From NCBI RefSeq assembly GCF_050699935.1, contig NZ_JBOHGB010000016.1, forward strand, positions 13,831 through 77,830: a stretch of 64,000 nt of DNA. Reading direction: 5' to 3'. The DNA comes from Actinophytocola sp050699935. GTDB taxonomy: Bacteria > Actinomycetota > Actinomycetes > Mycobacteriales > Pseudonocardiaceae. A program made the position numbers and the translations under genes. Shown piece by piece: positions 1-11,600 of this stretch. Each line of letters starts with the position of its first letter. Position 1 is the stretch's first letter. The notes under the pieces were generated by a model, which was given only the letters and a program-made list of their open reading frames with translations, did no database searches and was not told the DNA's origin.

Positions 1-128
1 GCGCTCGCCATCCCCGCGAGGTCCGGCCCGCGAAACGTGATCCGCCGCAGGCGCGGGGTGACCTGGCTCGTCCGCACGACCGTGGCGCGGAAGAGTGCGT
101 AGGGCTCGACGGTCTCGGTGGTGGTCAC
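1..128 (-). CDS. siderophore-interacting protein (ferric reductase), N-terminal fragment
   Basis: Only the first 42 codons are inside the window; the gene runs off the left edge. Reading the minus strand from a GTG at 128 gives a start of the form MTTTETVEPYALFRATVV, followed by RLRRITFRGPDL. This matches the N-terminus of the FAD-binding siderophore-interacting proteins, which reduce ferric siderophores in the cytoplasm to release iron. The GTG overlaps the TGA stop of the upstream ornithine hydroxylase by 4 nt (GTGA), so the two are probably translationally coupled and share the iron box at 1469-1486. The family call rests on a short piece and on the siderophore context. Confidence 0.72.
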   Translation of the reverse strand, partial: MTTTETVEPYALFRATVVRTSQVTPRLRRITFRGPDLAGMAS

Positions 129-1447
129 GGCCGGCTCCAGGCGCTGAGGGCGAGCGGGGTGTCCCGCCGCGTGGTGATGGACCGCAGGATCTGGCCCGCG
201 CGCACCGCCGTCGTGGACAGCAGCGAGGACGAGATCCCGTGCGTGTGCTCGGTGCTGCCCTGCAGGTACAGGCCGGCCCGCAGCTCGTCGTCGGTGTCGA
301 CGCGGTAGTCGCGGGCGACGACCGGCCGGTCCTGGTCGTCGCGCCGGCACAGCGCGGCGAGGTCGCCGAGCAGCCGCAGCGGGTCGGCGGGCCGGTAGCC
401 GGTGGCGTAGACGAGGACGTCGCAGTCCAGCACGGTCTTCTCGCGCGTGGTCAGCGACTCGATCGTGGCGCGCACGCCGTCGCCGGTCTCCACCGCCTCG
501 GCCACGCGGGAGACGTTGAACAGCCGCAGCCGGGGCGTGCCGAGGACCTTCTCCTGGTAGGTACGCCGGTACAGCTCCTCGATCAGGTCGGTGTCGACGA
601 CCGAGTAGTTCGTGTTCGCGTGGTAGTCGAGGATCATCTCCTTGACGTGCTCCGGCGCGGTGAAGTACTGGTCCACCGCCTCGGGGTCGAACACCCGGTT
701 GGCGAACGGCGAGTCGTCCGACGGGCTGTAGCCGTAGCGGGAGAACACCGCGCACACCTGGGCGTGCGGGAAGCGGTCGTGCAGGAACTTGGTGACCTCG
801 GCGGCGCTCTGCCCGGCGCCGACCACCGCGAACCGCTCGGGCGTCTCGCCGAGCCGCTCGATCCGGGCGAGCAGGTCCCGGTTGTGCCAGACGCGGTCGG
901 ACAGCCGTGCGCCGTCGGGCAGGCGCGGCTCGAGGCCCATGCCGAACACGAGGTCGCGCGCGCGGTAGGTCGTGGTGTCCGCACCGTGCCGGGCGGTCAC
1001 GTCGAAGCTCCCGACCACGCCGTGCTCGGTCACCGGGTCCACCGCGATGACCTCGTGGTCGTACCGCACGGCGTGCGCCAGCCGGGTCGCGGCCCACGCC
1101 AGGTAGTCGTGGAACTCGACGCGCAGCGGGAACAGCGACTTCTGGTTGATGAAGTCCACCAGCCGGCCCACGCTGTACAAATAGGACAGAAAGCTGAACT
1201 CGCTGGTGGGGTTCCGCATCGTGACGAGGTCCTTGAGGAACGACACCTGCATGGTCGCGTCTTCGATGAGCATTCCGCGGTGCCAGCCGAAGTCCGGCTG
1301 CCGCTCGAGGAACAGCCCGCGCACCGGCCCATCGTGCCCGGCGGAGTGCCCGGCGGAGTGTTCGGCGATGGCGATCGCCAGGGCGAGGTTCGACGGTCCG
1401 AAGCCGATTCCGATCACGTCGTACACCGGGTTCGCTGGCATCCGCAT
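125..1447 (-). CDS. L-ornithine N5-monooxygenase
   Basis: 440 aa flavoprotein that hydroxylates the side-chain amine of ornithine (N5) using FAD, NADPH and O2, the first step to a hydroxamate siderophore. Visible motifs are an N-terminal FAD-binding GIGFGPSNLALAIAI (about residues 13-27), an NADPH-binding VVGAGQSAAE near residue 210, and the ATGY motif near residue 345 typical of the SidA/IucD/PvdA family. Length is normal for the family. Ornithine is preferred over lysine because the adjacent NRPS has a hydroxyornithine-type adenylation domain. The ATG at 1447 lies 22 nt from an iron box, so the gene should be repressed by iron-loaded IdeR/DmdR. It is coupled to the downstream ferric reductase gene. 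Confidence 0.93.
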   Translation of the reverse strand: MRMPANPVYDVIGIGFGPSNLALAIAIAEHSAGHSAGHDGPVRGLFLERQPDFGWHRGMLIEDATMQVSFLKDLVTMRNPTSEFSFLSYLYSVGRLVDFINQKSLFPLRVEFHDYLAWAATRLAHAVRYDHEVIAVDPVTEHGVVGSFDVTARHGADTTTYRARDLVFGMGLEPRLPDGARLSDRVWHNRDLLARIERLGETPERFAVVGAGQSAAEVTKFLHDRFPHAQVCAVFSRYGYSPSDDSPFANRVFDPEAVDQYFTAPEHVKEMILDYHANTNYSVVDTDLIEELYRRTYQEKVLGTPRLRLFNVSRVAEAVETGDGVRATIESLTTREKTVLDCDVLVYATGYRPADPLRLLGDLAALCRRDDQDRPVVARDYRVDTDDELRAGLYLQGSTEHTHGISSSLLSTTAVRAGQILRSITTRRDTPLALSAWSRP

Positions 1448-1468
1448 CCTTTCCCTCGAGGCGACAGC

Positions 1469-1486
1469 TAGGTTAGCCTAACCTAA
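1469..1486. promoter_or_regulatory. iron box (IdeR/DmdR-type operator)
   Basis: TAGGTTAGCCTAACCTAA is a near-perfect palindrome matching the actinobacterial DtxR/IdeR/DmdR iron-box consensus TTAGGTTAGGCTAACCTAA on the minus strand. It lies between the divergent ornithine hydroxylase (minus) and formyltransferase (plus) genes and can control both. Iron repression is inferred from the motif. Confidence 0.92.
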
Positions 1487-1512
1487 ATATTTCGCCGATG
1501 GGAGAGATCCTC

Positions 1513-2517
1513 ATGCGCGTGGTCGTCTTCGGGTACCAGACATGGGGGTACCGCACGCTCGAGGCGTTGCTGGCATCCGAGCACCAGGTCGTGCTCGCGG
1601 TCACCCACCCGGCGAGCGAGCACGCGTACGAGTCGATCTGGAGCGACTCGGTGGCGGAACTGGCGCGGGCCAACGGGATTCCGGTGGTGGTGCGCGACCG
1701 GCCGGACGAGGACGTGGTGCGGGCGCTCGAGGACGTCGACCCGGACCTCATCGTGGCGAACAACTGGCGGACGTGGATCCCGCCGCGCGTCTTCGAGCTG
1801 CCACGGCACGGCACGCTGAACGTGCACGACTCGCTGCTGCCGGCCTATGCCGGGTTCGCCCCGGTGATCTGGGCGCTGATCAACGGCGAGTCCGAGGTCG
1901 GGGTGACCGCGCACCTGATGAACGAGACCCTCGACGCGGGTGACATCGTGCTGCAGCGCGCGGTCCCGGTGGGCCCGGCCGACACGGCGACGGACCTGTT
2001 CCACCGCACGGTCGACCTGATCGGCCCGATCGTGGTCGACGCCCTGGACGTCATCGCGTCCGGCCGCCGCGACTTCGTCAAGCAGGACCCGGCAAGGGCG
2101 AGCTTCTTCCACAAGCGGTCCATAGAGGACAGTCGGATCGACTTCGGCTGGCCGGCGGCCGACCTGGAGCGCCTGGTGCGCGCGCAGTCCGACCCGTACC
2201 CGAACGCCTTCTGCTACCACGGATCCACGCGGCTGCGGATCGTCTCGGCGGCGGCGTCGACCGGCCGCTACGGCGGCACGCCGGGCCGGATCTTCATCAG
2301 GGAGGGCGACGGCGTGGTGATCGTCGCCGGCGCGGACGCCCGCTTCGGCCGCAACCACGGCCTGCTGCTCCGCCGCGTGCGCACCGACGACGACGCGGAG
2401 CTGGCGGCGACGGAGTACTTCCGTGGCATGGGCGGCTACCTGACCTCGCACCCCGTCTCGCCCATCCGCTCGCGGAGCGACCTGGGCCGCAGGTCGGTCC
2501 AGTTGGACTCCACATAG
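1513..2517 (+). CDS. N5-hydroxyornithine formyltransferase (Fmt-like)
   Basis: 334 aa formyltransferase of the methionyl-tRNA formyltransferase fold. The catalytic Asn/His pair is in NVHDSLLPAY and the catalytic Asp in LDAGDIV, as in Fmt and ArnA. In siderophore clusters this family transfers a formyl group from N10-formyl-tetrahydrofolate to N5-hydroxyornithine, giving the hydroxamate iron ligand; coelichelin CchA is the model. I start at ATG 1513, which has GGAGAG 6 nt upstream; an in-frame ATG at 1498 lacks a good ribosome site and crowds the iron box. The 3' end overlaps the convergent MbtH gene by 82 bp. Predicted to be iron-repressed. Confidence 0.9.
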   Translation: MRVVVFGYQTWGYRTLEALLASEHQVVLAVTHPASEHAYESIWSDSVAELARANGIPVVVRDRPDEDVVRALEDVDPDLIVANNWRTWIPPRVFELPRHGTLNVHDSLLPAYAGFAPVIWALINGESEVGVTAHLMNETLDAGDIVLQRAVPVGPADTATDLFHRTVDLIGPIVVDALDVIASGRRDFVKQDPARASFFHKRSIEDSRIDFGWPAADLERLVRAQSDPYPNAFCYHGSTRLRIVSAAASTGRYGGTPGRIFIREGDGVVIVAGADARFGRNHGLLLRRVRTDDDAELAATEYFRGMGGYLTSHPVSPIRSRSDLGRRSVQLDST

Positions 2518-2663
2518 GACATACAGGCGTCGCGGGGCTCGGGCCCGAAGGCCGCGTGCCAGCCGGCCGGGATCTCGGCGAAGGACGGCCACAGGGAGTG
2601 CTGCTCCTCGTCGTTCACCAGCACGTAGTAGCTGCCGTCCGGGTCCTCGAACGGGTTCGTCAT
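2436..2663 (-). CDS. MbtH-like protein
   Basis: 75 aa. It has the MbtH signature: NPFEDPDGSYYVLVNDEEQ at the N-terminus, then HSLWP, a conserved GW and NWTDLRPRSL near the C-terminus. MbtH proteins bind NRPS adenylation domains and are often needed for their folding or activity. The ATG is one nt downstream of the NRPS stop (TGA-G-ATG), and its Shine-Dalgarno GGAGGT lies inside the last NRPS codons, so the two genes are co-translated. The 3' end runs antisense into the formyltransferase gene. Confidence 0.96.
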   Translation of the reverse strand: MTNPFEDPDGSYYVLVNDEEQHSLWPSFAEIPAGWHAAFGPEPRDACMSYVESNWTDLRPRSLRERMGETGCEVR

Positions 2664-2664
2664 C

Positions 2665-5600
2665 TCATACCTCCGATTGCAGGATCGTCACGAGCTCCCG
2701 GCCCAGGGACTCGATCGTGGTGCGGTCGAACAGGTCCGTGCGGTAGTGCAGGTAGCACACCACCGGCTCGCCGTCCGGCGGCTCGTAGAACGCGAGCGTG
2801 AGGTCGGCGGCCGTGCGGCCGGTCGGGAGTGCGGTGATCCCGCCGGGCAGCCGGGCCCGCTCGTGGTGGACCAGCATCACCTGTGGCCGGTCGGGCAACA
2901 CGTCGGCGAGTGGGACGTCCTGGTGATCCAGGTCGTCCAGGTTGGACTCGCGGATCCGGGCCAGCAGCGAGGAGAAGTCCGGCTTGCCGGCGGTGTCGGT
3001 GCGCAGCACGACCATGTTGAAGAAGCAGCCGACCAGGTCGGCGAGTGCCGGCTCGGACCGGCCGGCCACCAGCGTGCCGATCGGCAGGTCGGTGCCCGCT
3101 CCCCGGGCGGTGAGCAGCCGGGCCAGCGCCGCCTGCAGCACCATGAACATGCTCGTGCGCGTGGCGCGCGCGAGCTCGTCGATCCGCGCGTGCAGCGCGG
3201 AATCGAGCGTCACGCCGACGAAGTCCGCCGCGTCGCCCGCCGGGCCGGGGCGGTCCACCGGCAGCGACAGCCGGGGGAGGCCGGCGAGGCGCGCGCGCCA
3301 GTACGCGAGCTGCTCGCCGCCCATCGCGTCGAGGACCTCGCCGGCCCACGCGGCATAGTCGGAATAGGTGACCGGCAGCTCCGTCCACTCGGGAGCGTGC
3401 CCGGCACGGCGGGCCTCGTACGCCCGGTGCAGGTCACGCAGCAGCGGCACCACGGACCACTCGTCGACCGCCCGGTAGCTCATGGTCAGCTCGAGCGTCG
3501 ACGAGTCCGCGAGCCAGCGGGCGTGGAACAGCGAGCCGTCGCGCAGCGGCTCGTGCCGGGCCACCACGTCGTCGACCGCCGCCATGAGCGTGGCAGTGTC
3601 CACATCGGACCACTGGATCGCGAACGCCTGGTCGATGCCGCCGGAGTGGTTGCGCCGCACCGGTGCCTCCACCGGCCCCGACCCCGTGCGGCGGCGCAGC
3701 GCCGGGCGCGCGGCCGCTGCCCCGCCCAGCCGGTCGGCCAGGGCGGCGACCGTGGGCGCGTCGAAGACGTCCCGGATCGCCAGGTCCACACCGAACACCG
3801 CGCGTACCCGGCCACACAACCGCATCGCCGCCATCGAGTGCCCGCCGAGGCCGAAGAAGTCGTCGTGCACGCCCACCGACGGCAGGCCGAGCACCTCCGC
3901 GAACACCCGGGCCAGCCGCCGCTGCGCCGGGGTGGCCGGCCGGTCGGTGCCGGCCAGGGTCGACCAGTCCACGGCCGGCAGCGCCCGCCGGTCCAGCTTT
4001 CCGTTGGTGGTCAGGGGAAGCGGGCCGTCCAGCGGCACGATCGTCGCGGGCAGCATGTGCTCCGGCAGGAACCGCGCCAGGTGTGCCCGCAGTTCGACGG
4101 GGTCGACCACACCGTCGACCACACCGGACGCCGGCGCGACGTAGCCGACGAGCCGGGTGACCTGGTTGGCACGGTCGGCCACCACGGCGGCCTGGCGGAC
4201 CGACGGGTGCCGGGCCAGCGTCGCCTCGATCTCGCCCAGCTCGATCCGGAACCCGCGCACCTTCACCTGGTCGTCGACCCGGCCGAGGAAGTCCAGCACC
4301 CCGTCCCGCCGCCACCGCGCGCGGTCGCCGGTCCGGTACATCCGCGTGCCCGGCTCGAACGGGCACGCCACGAACCGCTCGGCGGTCAGCACGGCCCGGC
4401 CGAGGTAGCCGCGCGCCAGGCCGCGACCGGCGACGTACAGCTCGCCGGTGACCCCCGGCGGCACCGGCCGCAGCGTCTCGTCCAGGACGTACACCCGGGT
4501 GTTCGGGTCCGGCACGCCGATCGGCACCGCTCCCGTCCAGGTCGGGTCCGCCTGCCACAGCGTGGAGTTCACCGTCGCCTCGGTCAGGCCGTACGCGGCG
4601 AGCACGTTCAGCCGCCCCGCCCACCGGCCGATCAGGTCCGACGGCACGGTCTCGGTGCCCACCAGGATCGTCGCGCCGGCCGGCGGCTCGCAGCCATCCG
4701 GGAGCGCGGACACCAGCGACGGCGGCAGGATCAGGTGCGTGACCCGCTCGCGGCGCAGGAACTCGGTCAGCTCCCGCCCGGCGGTGCGCACCTCCTCCGG
4801 CGCCAGCACGAGCGTCCTGCCGACGCACAGCGCCATCGTCAGCTCGAACACGGCCACGTCGAAGCCGACCGAGGCGTACTGCAGCACCCGGCTGTCCGCG
4901 CGCAGCCGCATCCGGTCGATGGCGGTCGCCGCGAGCGAGGCGATGCCGTCGTGCGGGACGACGACGCCCTTGGGGCGCCCGGTCGAGCCGGACGTGTAGA
5001 TCACGTATGCCGCCGAGTCCAAACCGAGCGGTACGGTTTCGACCGGGGTCGGGTCGTCGAGGGTCACGCCCGGGGCGTCGAGCACCAGGCGGGTGGCGTC
5101 GGTGTCGGGCACCTTGCCGCTCGCCGCCTCGGTGGTGAGCACCAGGCGGGCCCGCGCGTCGGCGAGCAGGTATGCGAGGCGGTCGGCCGGGTGGGACAGG
5201 TCCAGCGGCAGGTACGCGGCGCCCAGCCGCACCACGGCCAGCACGGCGGCGACCATCTCTGCCGAGCGAGGTACGGCCAGGCCGACCACGTCCTCGGCGC
5301 CGACCCCGTGTCGCCGCAGCAGGTTCGCGATCCGGTTGGCCCGGTCGTCGAGCTGCGCGTAGGTGAGCGTGACCGGTCCGTCGACCACCGCGTCGGCGTC
5401 CGGCTTCGCGGCCACGCGGCGGGCGAACAGCTCCGGCATGGTCAGCTCGGGCACGGTCCGGTCGGTCGCGTTGAAGCCCTCGACGACATCGTGGCGCTCG
5501 GCGCCGGTCCGCAGGTCCATATCGGACAGACGGGTGGCCGGGTCGGCGGCGACCGTGGCGAGCAGGCGGCGCAGCCGGTCGCCGAGCAGCGCCACGGTGT

Positions 5601-8600
5601 CCGCGTCGAACAGGTCGGTCGAATACTCCAGCCGGCAGTCGATCCGGCCGCTCGCGGTGTTTGATGGCTCGCTTCGGTTCTCCGCTACTGGCCGTCTTCC
5701 CTCCTCCCGTGCTCGGCGTTGACGCGCCTGCGCGCGCTCGTCAGTCCAGCCGGCCAACGCTCCGTCACTCCCGCTCGCGGTGTGCTCGGCGAAGCTGAAC
5801 ACGAGGTCGAACTTGGCCGTCCCGGTCCGCGACGGCAGCGGCTCGACGGTCAGCCCGGTCAGCCCCAGCCGCTCCCCGGTCACGGTGTGGTAGCCGACCA
5901 TGACCTGGAACAGGGGGTTCCGGGACGTCGAGCGGGCCGGGTTGAGCCGCTCGACGACCGCCTCGAACGGCACGTCCGCGTGCGAGAACGCGGCGAGGTC
6001 GGTCTCCTTCACCGAGGCGACCAGCTCGGCGAACGACTGCCGCCCGGACACGGATGTCCGCAGTACCAGGGTGTTCACGAAGAACCCGACCAGCTCGTCC
6101 AGCGCGTCGTCCACGCGCCCGGCGATCGGCGCGCCGAGCGGGAGGTCGGTGCCGGCGCCCAGCCGGTGCAGCAGCGCCGCGACCGCCGCGTGCAGCAGCA
6201 TGAACATGCTCGCGCCGGTCTGGCTGCCCAACGCGCGCAGGCCGGCCGACACCTCGTTCGGCAGGGTCAGCAGCTCCTCGCCGCCGCGGAACGTGGGGCG
6301 GGCGGGCCGGGGCCGGTCGGTGGCGAGCTCCAGCTCCTGCGGTACGCCGTCGAGCGCGCGCTGCCAGTACGCGAGCTGCGTGCCGGCCACACTGTCCGGA
6401 TCGGACGGATCGCCGAGGAGCTCCCGCTGCCACAGCGTGTAGTCCGCGTACTGCACGGCGAGCGGGGTCCACTCCGGCGCCGTGCCACGAACGCGGGCGG
6501 TGTAGGCGTCGGCCAGGTCGCGCAGGAACGGGCGGTCGGACCACTCGTCGGTCGTGATGTGGTGCAGCAGCACGACGACCACGTGCTCGGAGTCCGTCAC
6601 CCTGGCCACGGTCACCCGCAGCGGCAGCTCGGTCGCGAGTTCGAACGGCCGCGCCACGGCGTCCGCCACCGTGTCCGCCACCGTGTGCTCGGTGCGGTCC
6701 ACGACCTCCACCACCGGGTCCATGGCGGGCACGATCCGCTGGTACGGCACGCCGTCCCGCTCCACGAAGACAGTACGCAACGCCTCGTGGCGGGCGACCA
6801 CGTCGGCGAGCGCGGCCCGCCACGCGTCCAGGTCGAGCGCGCCGCGCAGCCGGAACACGAGCGGGAAGTTGTACGTGGCCGAGTCGCCGAGCTGCTGGAG
6901 GAGCCAGAGCCGTTGCTGCGCGGGGGAGAGCGGCAGCTCGTGCGGCCGTTCGCGGGCGGTCAGCTGCGGCTGGGCCGGGGCGATCGCCGCCGCGACCCGG
7001 TCGGCGAGCCCGGCCACGGTCGGCGCCTCGAACAGGTCGCGGATGGCCAGGTCGACGCCGAACGCGGTACGGGCCCGGCTGATCAGCCGGGTCGCGAGCA
7101 GCGAGTGGCCGCCCAGCTCGAAGAACCCGTCGTCGGCGCCGACCCGCTCGACGCCGAGCACGTCGGCGAACAGTCCACACAGGACCTCTTCGGTGCGGGT
7201 CGCCGGCTCGCGGCCCGGGGTGAACTCGGGTGCGGGCAGCGCGCGGACGTCCAGCTTGCCGTTCACGGTCAGCGGCAGGCCGTCCACGGGCACGATCGCG
7301 GCCGGCACCAGGTAGTCCGGCAGCCGCCGCGTCAGGTACCCGCGCAGGTCCGCCTCGCCGGCCACGACTCCAGCCACGACGTAGGCGACCAGCCGGCCCT
7401 CGGCCGCGACCACCGCGGCCCGCGTGACGGCCGGATGCGACGTCAGGACCGTCTCGATCTCGCCCGGCTCCACCCGGTAGCCGCGGATCTTCACCTGGTC
7501 GTCGGTGCGGCCGAGGAAGTCCAGGTTCCCGTCCTGGCGCCGGCGGACCAGGTCGCCGGTGCGGTACATGCGCGATCCGGGCGGGCCGAACGGGTCGGCC
7601 ACGAACCGCTCCGCGGTCAGGCCGGGCCGGCCGTGGTAGCCGCGCGCCAGCCCGGTGCCCGCGATGTACAGCTCACCCGGCGCGCCCGGCGGGACCGGCC
7701 GCAGACGGGCGTCGAGCACGTAGCCGCGGGTGTTCCAGATCGGCCGGCCGACCGTCGGCGTCTCACTGTCCATGGTGGACGCGCCGAGCGTGTTGATCGT
7801 GTACTCGGTGGGCCCGTACAGGTTGTAGCCGTGAGTGCCGTCGGTCTCGCGGAGCCGGCGCCACACCGCGTCGGACACCGCCTCGCCACCGAGCAGCACG
7901 AGCGGCGGCACGTGTCCGGCCAGCAGGCCCTCCTCGAACAGCAGCTGCGCGTAGGTCGGGGTGACGTTGACGACGTCGATCTCGTGCGCCGCGCAGTAGG
8001 CCACGAGCGCCTCGGCGTCGCGGCGCAGCTCCTCGTCGCAGACGTGCACCTCGTGCCCCTCGACGAGCCAGAGCAGCTCCTCCCACGACATGTCGAACGC
8101 GAACGACACCGTGTGCGCGATCCGCAGCCGGCGCCCCGCCCCGGCGACGGTGGGGCCGAAGATCTTCGCGCGGTGGTTGTGCTGCATGTTGGTCAGGCCG
8201 CGGTACGGCGTCACCACGCCCTTCGGCCGGCCCGTCGAGCCCGACGTGTAGATGACGTACGCCGGGTGCTCCAGCCGCCCGGGCACGCCGTGCGCGAACG
8301 CGGGCCGCTCGGAGTCGGCGATCTCCGTGCCGGGCAGGGACGCCAGCTCGGCGAGCACGGCGGGGTCGTCGAGCCGCACGGCCCCGGCCGACAGCACTGG
8401 GTCCACAGTGGACATCGACAGGAGGCACACCGGGACGGCGTCGTCGACCATCAGGCGCAGCCGGTCCACCGGGTGGTCGAGGTCCAGCGGCAGGTAGGCG
8501 GCACCGGTCCGCAGCACGGCGAACAGCGCGACGACCATCTCGATCGAGCGCGGCAGCGCCAGCGCGACCACGGTCTCCGGCGCCGCGCCACGCGCGAGCA

Positions 8601-11600
8601 GCAGCCTCGCCAGCCGGTTGATCCGCGCGTCCAGCTCGGCGTAGGTGAGCGTGGTGCCGCCGAAGACCAGCGCGCTCTCCTCCGGGGTGCGTGTTGCCCG
8701 CGCGGCAAGGAGGTCCGCGATCGTGTCGTCGGGCAGCGGGTGCTTGCCCGCCGCCCACTCGGCCGCGAGCAGCTCGGACTCGGGTGGCAGCAACAGGTCC
8801 AGCCGGCCGACGAGCGCGTTCGGGTCGGCGGCCAGGCGGTCCAGCAGCGTGGTGAACCGGGTCAGCCGCGACTTCGCGGTGGCCTCGTCGACCACGTCGG
8901 GCCGGTACTCGAGCTTGACCCGCAGCGTCGGGCCGGGCGTGACGACGAGCGTGAGCGGGTAGTGGGTGGCGTCCACACCGCTCGCGTCGGTGATCCCGTA
9001 CCGCTCGCCGAGCGTGGCGAAGGAGTCCGCGTCGACGAAGTTCTGCAGGACGAACAGCGTGTCGAACAGCGGCGCGTGGCCGGCGGCCTGCTGCAGCTCC
9101 CCCAGTCCGAGGTACTCGTGCGGCATCAGCGCGGTCCGCTGGTCCTGGATGCGCCCCAGCAGCCGGGCGACCGTCTCGTGTGGATCGAGCGCGACCCGCA
9201 CCGGCACCGTGTTGAGGAACAGGCCGATCGCGCTCTCCACGCTAGGCACCTCGGTGGGCCGCCCGGCCACCGTGGTCCCGAACACGACGTCGTCGCGTCC
9301 GGTGGCACCGGCCAGCACCAGCGCCCAGGCCGCGTTGAGCAGCGCGTTGAGCGTGACGCCGGCGTGGCGCGCGGCGGCCCGCAGGGGTTCGGCGTCGATC
9401 TCGACCACGAGCCGGCGCGGGATCACCGGGCGCATCGCGACCTCGGCCCGGCCGACCAGCGTCGGCTCGGCGAGCCCCGCCAGCGCCTCCCGCCAGGCAG
9501 CTCGCGCCGCGTCGTTGTCCTGAGTGGACAGCCAGGTCAGGTAGTCGCGGTAGGAGCCCGGGGTGGGCAGGTCGCGGTCGTCACCGGCCCGTTCGTAGAG
9601 GGCCAGTAGCTGGTCGAGGAAGTGGCCCTGCGACCAGCCGTCCCACAGGATCAGGTGGTGGCTGATGACGAGCCGGTCGCCGGCGGCGTCGTCATCGGCG
9701 AAGCGGAGGACCAGCATCCGGCACAGCGGCGGGTCGGCGAGGTCGAACCGCCGCGCGCGGTCGGCGTCCATCAGCTCCCGCGCGCGGGCGTGCGGGTCCG
9801 GGCTGCCGGTGAGGTCGACCACCTCGATCGGCAGCGCGGGCGCGGTCGCGATGAACTGGACCGGGTTCGCCACGCCATCACTCGTGAAACCGGCGCGCAG
9901 GCTGGGGTTGCGGGCGAGCAGCGTCGCGCACGCCGCGCGAAGCCGGCCGACGTCGAGGCGCCCGGCGAAGTCCATGGCGCTCTGCGCGGTGTACACGTCG
10001 AGCCCGCTGGTGTCGTAGCCGGCGTGGAAGAACAGGCCCTCCTGCAACGGGGACAACGGCCAGACGTCGTCGACCGGCTGCCCGGCGACCGCCGAGACGT
10101 GGTCGAGCACTGCGGACTCCGTGCCCGCCAGCTCGTACAGCGCGCCGTGCCACAGGTCGGCGAGCCGGTGCACGTCCGCCGCGTCGAGCCCGCCGGCCCA
10201 GCTCCACGTGGCCCGCAGCCGCGCCCCGTCCGGAGTCTGCGCGCACATCGTGTCCAGCGCGAGGACGTGCGACAGCCCCAGGTCCGGGTCGGGCAGCGGG
10301 TCGAGCGCGTCGGCCTCGGGTGCCGGTGCCCAGTCCTGCCGCGCCTCGGCGGGGAAGCGGCCGAAGTAGTTGAACAGCACCTGCGCCGCGGGCAGCCCGG
10401 CGAGCAGCGGGGCCGCCTGCGCGTTGAGGTGGCGCAGCATGCCGTAGCCGATGCCGTGGTCCGGTGCGGCACGCAGCCGTTCGCGGACCAGCTCGGCCGT
10501 GTTCGCCGACGCCGGCAGCCGGACGGGCTGCACGCTGGTGAGCCAGCCGACCGTGCGCGACAGGTCGAGGTCGCCTTCGCGGCCGTGCCGCTCGACGTCG
10601 ACCAGGAGATCGGCCTTGCCGCGCCAGCGGGTGACCGCGACGCGCAGGGCGGCGAGCAGCACCTCCGTGAGATCACCCGCCCGCAGGAGCGGCTCCGTGT
10701 CCTCAGTGGACAGATCGACGACGTGCGTCCGCAGCTCGCGGACCGTGCCGGGCCGGGCGCCGGGCACGAGTTCCGCCCCCGGGGCGTGTGTGTCGGTCCA
10801 GTGCGTCAGCTCGGCGAGCCGGTGCGGGGACTGGGCCTGCTCGGTGATCGTCCGGGCGAACCGGCGCAGCGACGTGGGCACCGGGTCGAGCGGCCGCCCC
10901 TGCCACGCGGTGGCGAGGTCGGCGAACAGGATCCGCCAGGACACCCCGTCGACCACGAGGTGGTGGGCGACGATCAGCAGCCGGCCGGGTTCGTCACCCG
11001 CGTCGAACCAGACGAACCGCAGCATCGCGCCGTCCTCGGGCGCGAGCCGGTTCGCCTCGGCGGCGGACTCCTCGGCGACCGCGGCCCGCAGGTCGGCCTC
11101 CCGGACGTCGACCCGGCGCAGCTCGGCGGTCGCGGCGGGCAGCGTCTCGAGCGACCAGAGGACCGGCGCGATCCTGATGAGCTTGAGCCGCAGGCCGTCG
11201 TGCCGGTCGAGGATCGCCTGCAGGGTCGCGGTGAGCCGCTCCCGCGTGGCGCCCGCCGGGGTCCGCAGGAGCATCGAGAGGGTGAAACGGTCGATCGGTC
11301 CGCCGCGCTCGCGCAGCTGGTGGACGACCGGGAGCAGCGGGACGTCACCGATGCCGTCGCCGATGTCGTCGTCGTCCGCGCGCGGTAGCGGGTCGGGCAT
11401 GGTCGTGGCGGCGAGTGCCGCGGGGGTGCGGCGTTCGAACACGTCCTTGGGGCTGACGTCGATGCCCGCCCGGCGTGCCTGGCCGGACACGGTGATCGAA
11501 CCGATGCTGTCGCCGCCGAGCGTGAAGAAGTCCTCCCCCGGGCCGACCCGGTCGAGCCGCAGGACGGTGGCGAAGATGTCGCACAGCACGCGCTCGCGGT

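Noticed and set aside
1498..1512. ATG 1498 as formyltransferase start
   Set aside because: No Shine-Dalgarno sequence and only 11 nt after the iron box. The GGAGAG just inside this frame serves ATG 1513.
2677..5664. Long plus-strand open frames opposite the NRPS (also 5,719-9,609, 11,800-15,084 and 15,157-18,666)
   Set aside because: They are GC-rich antisense frames: Arg/Gly/His-rich, without motifs or ribosome sites, and exactly complementary to NRPS domains.
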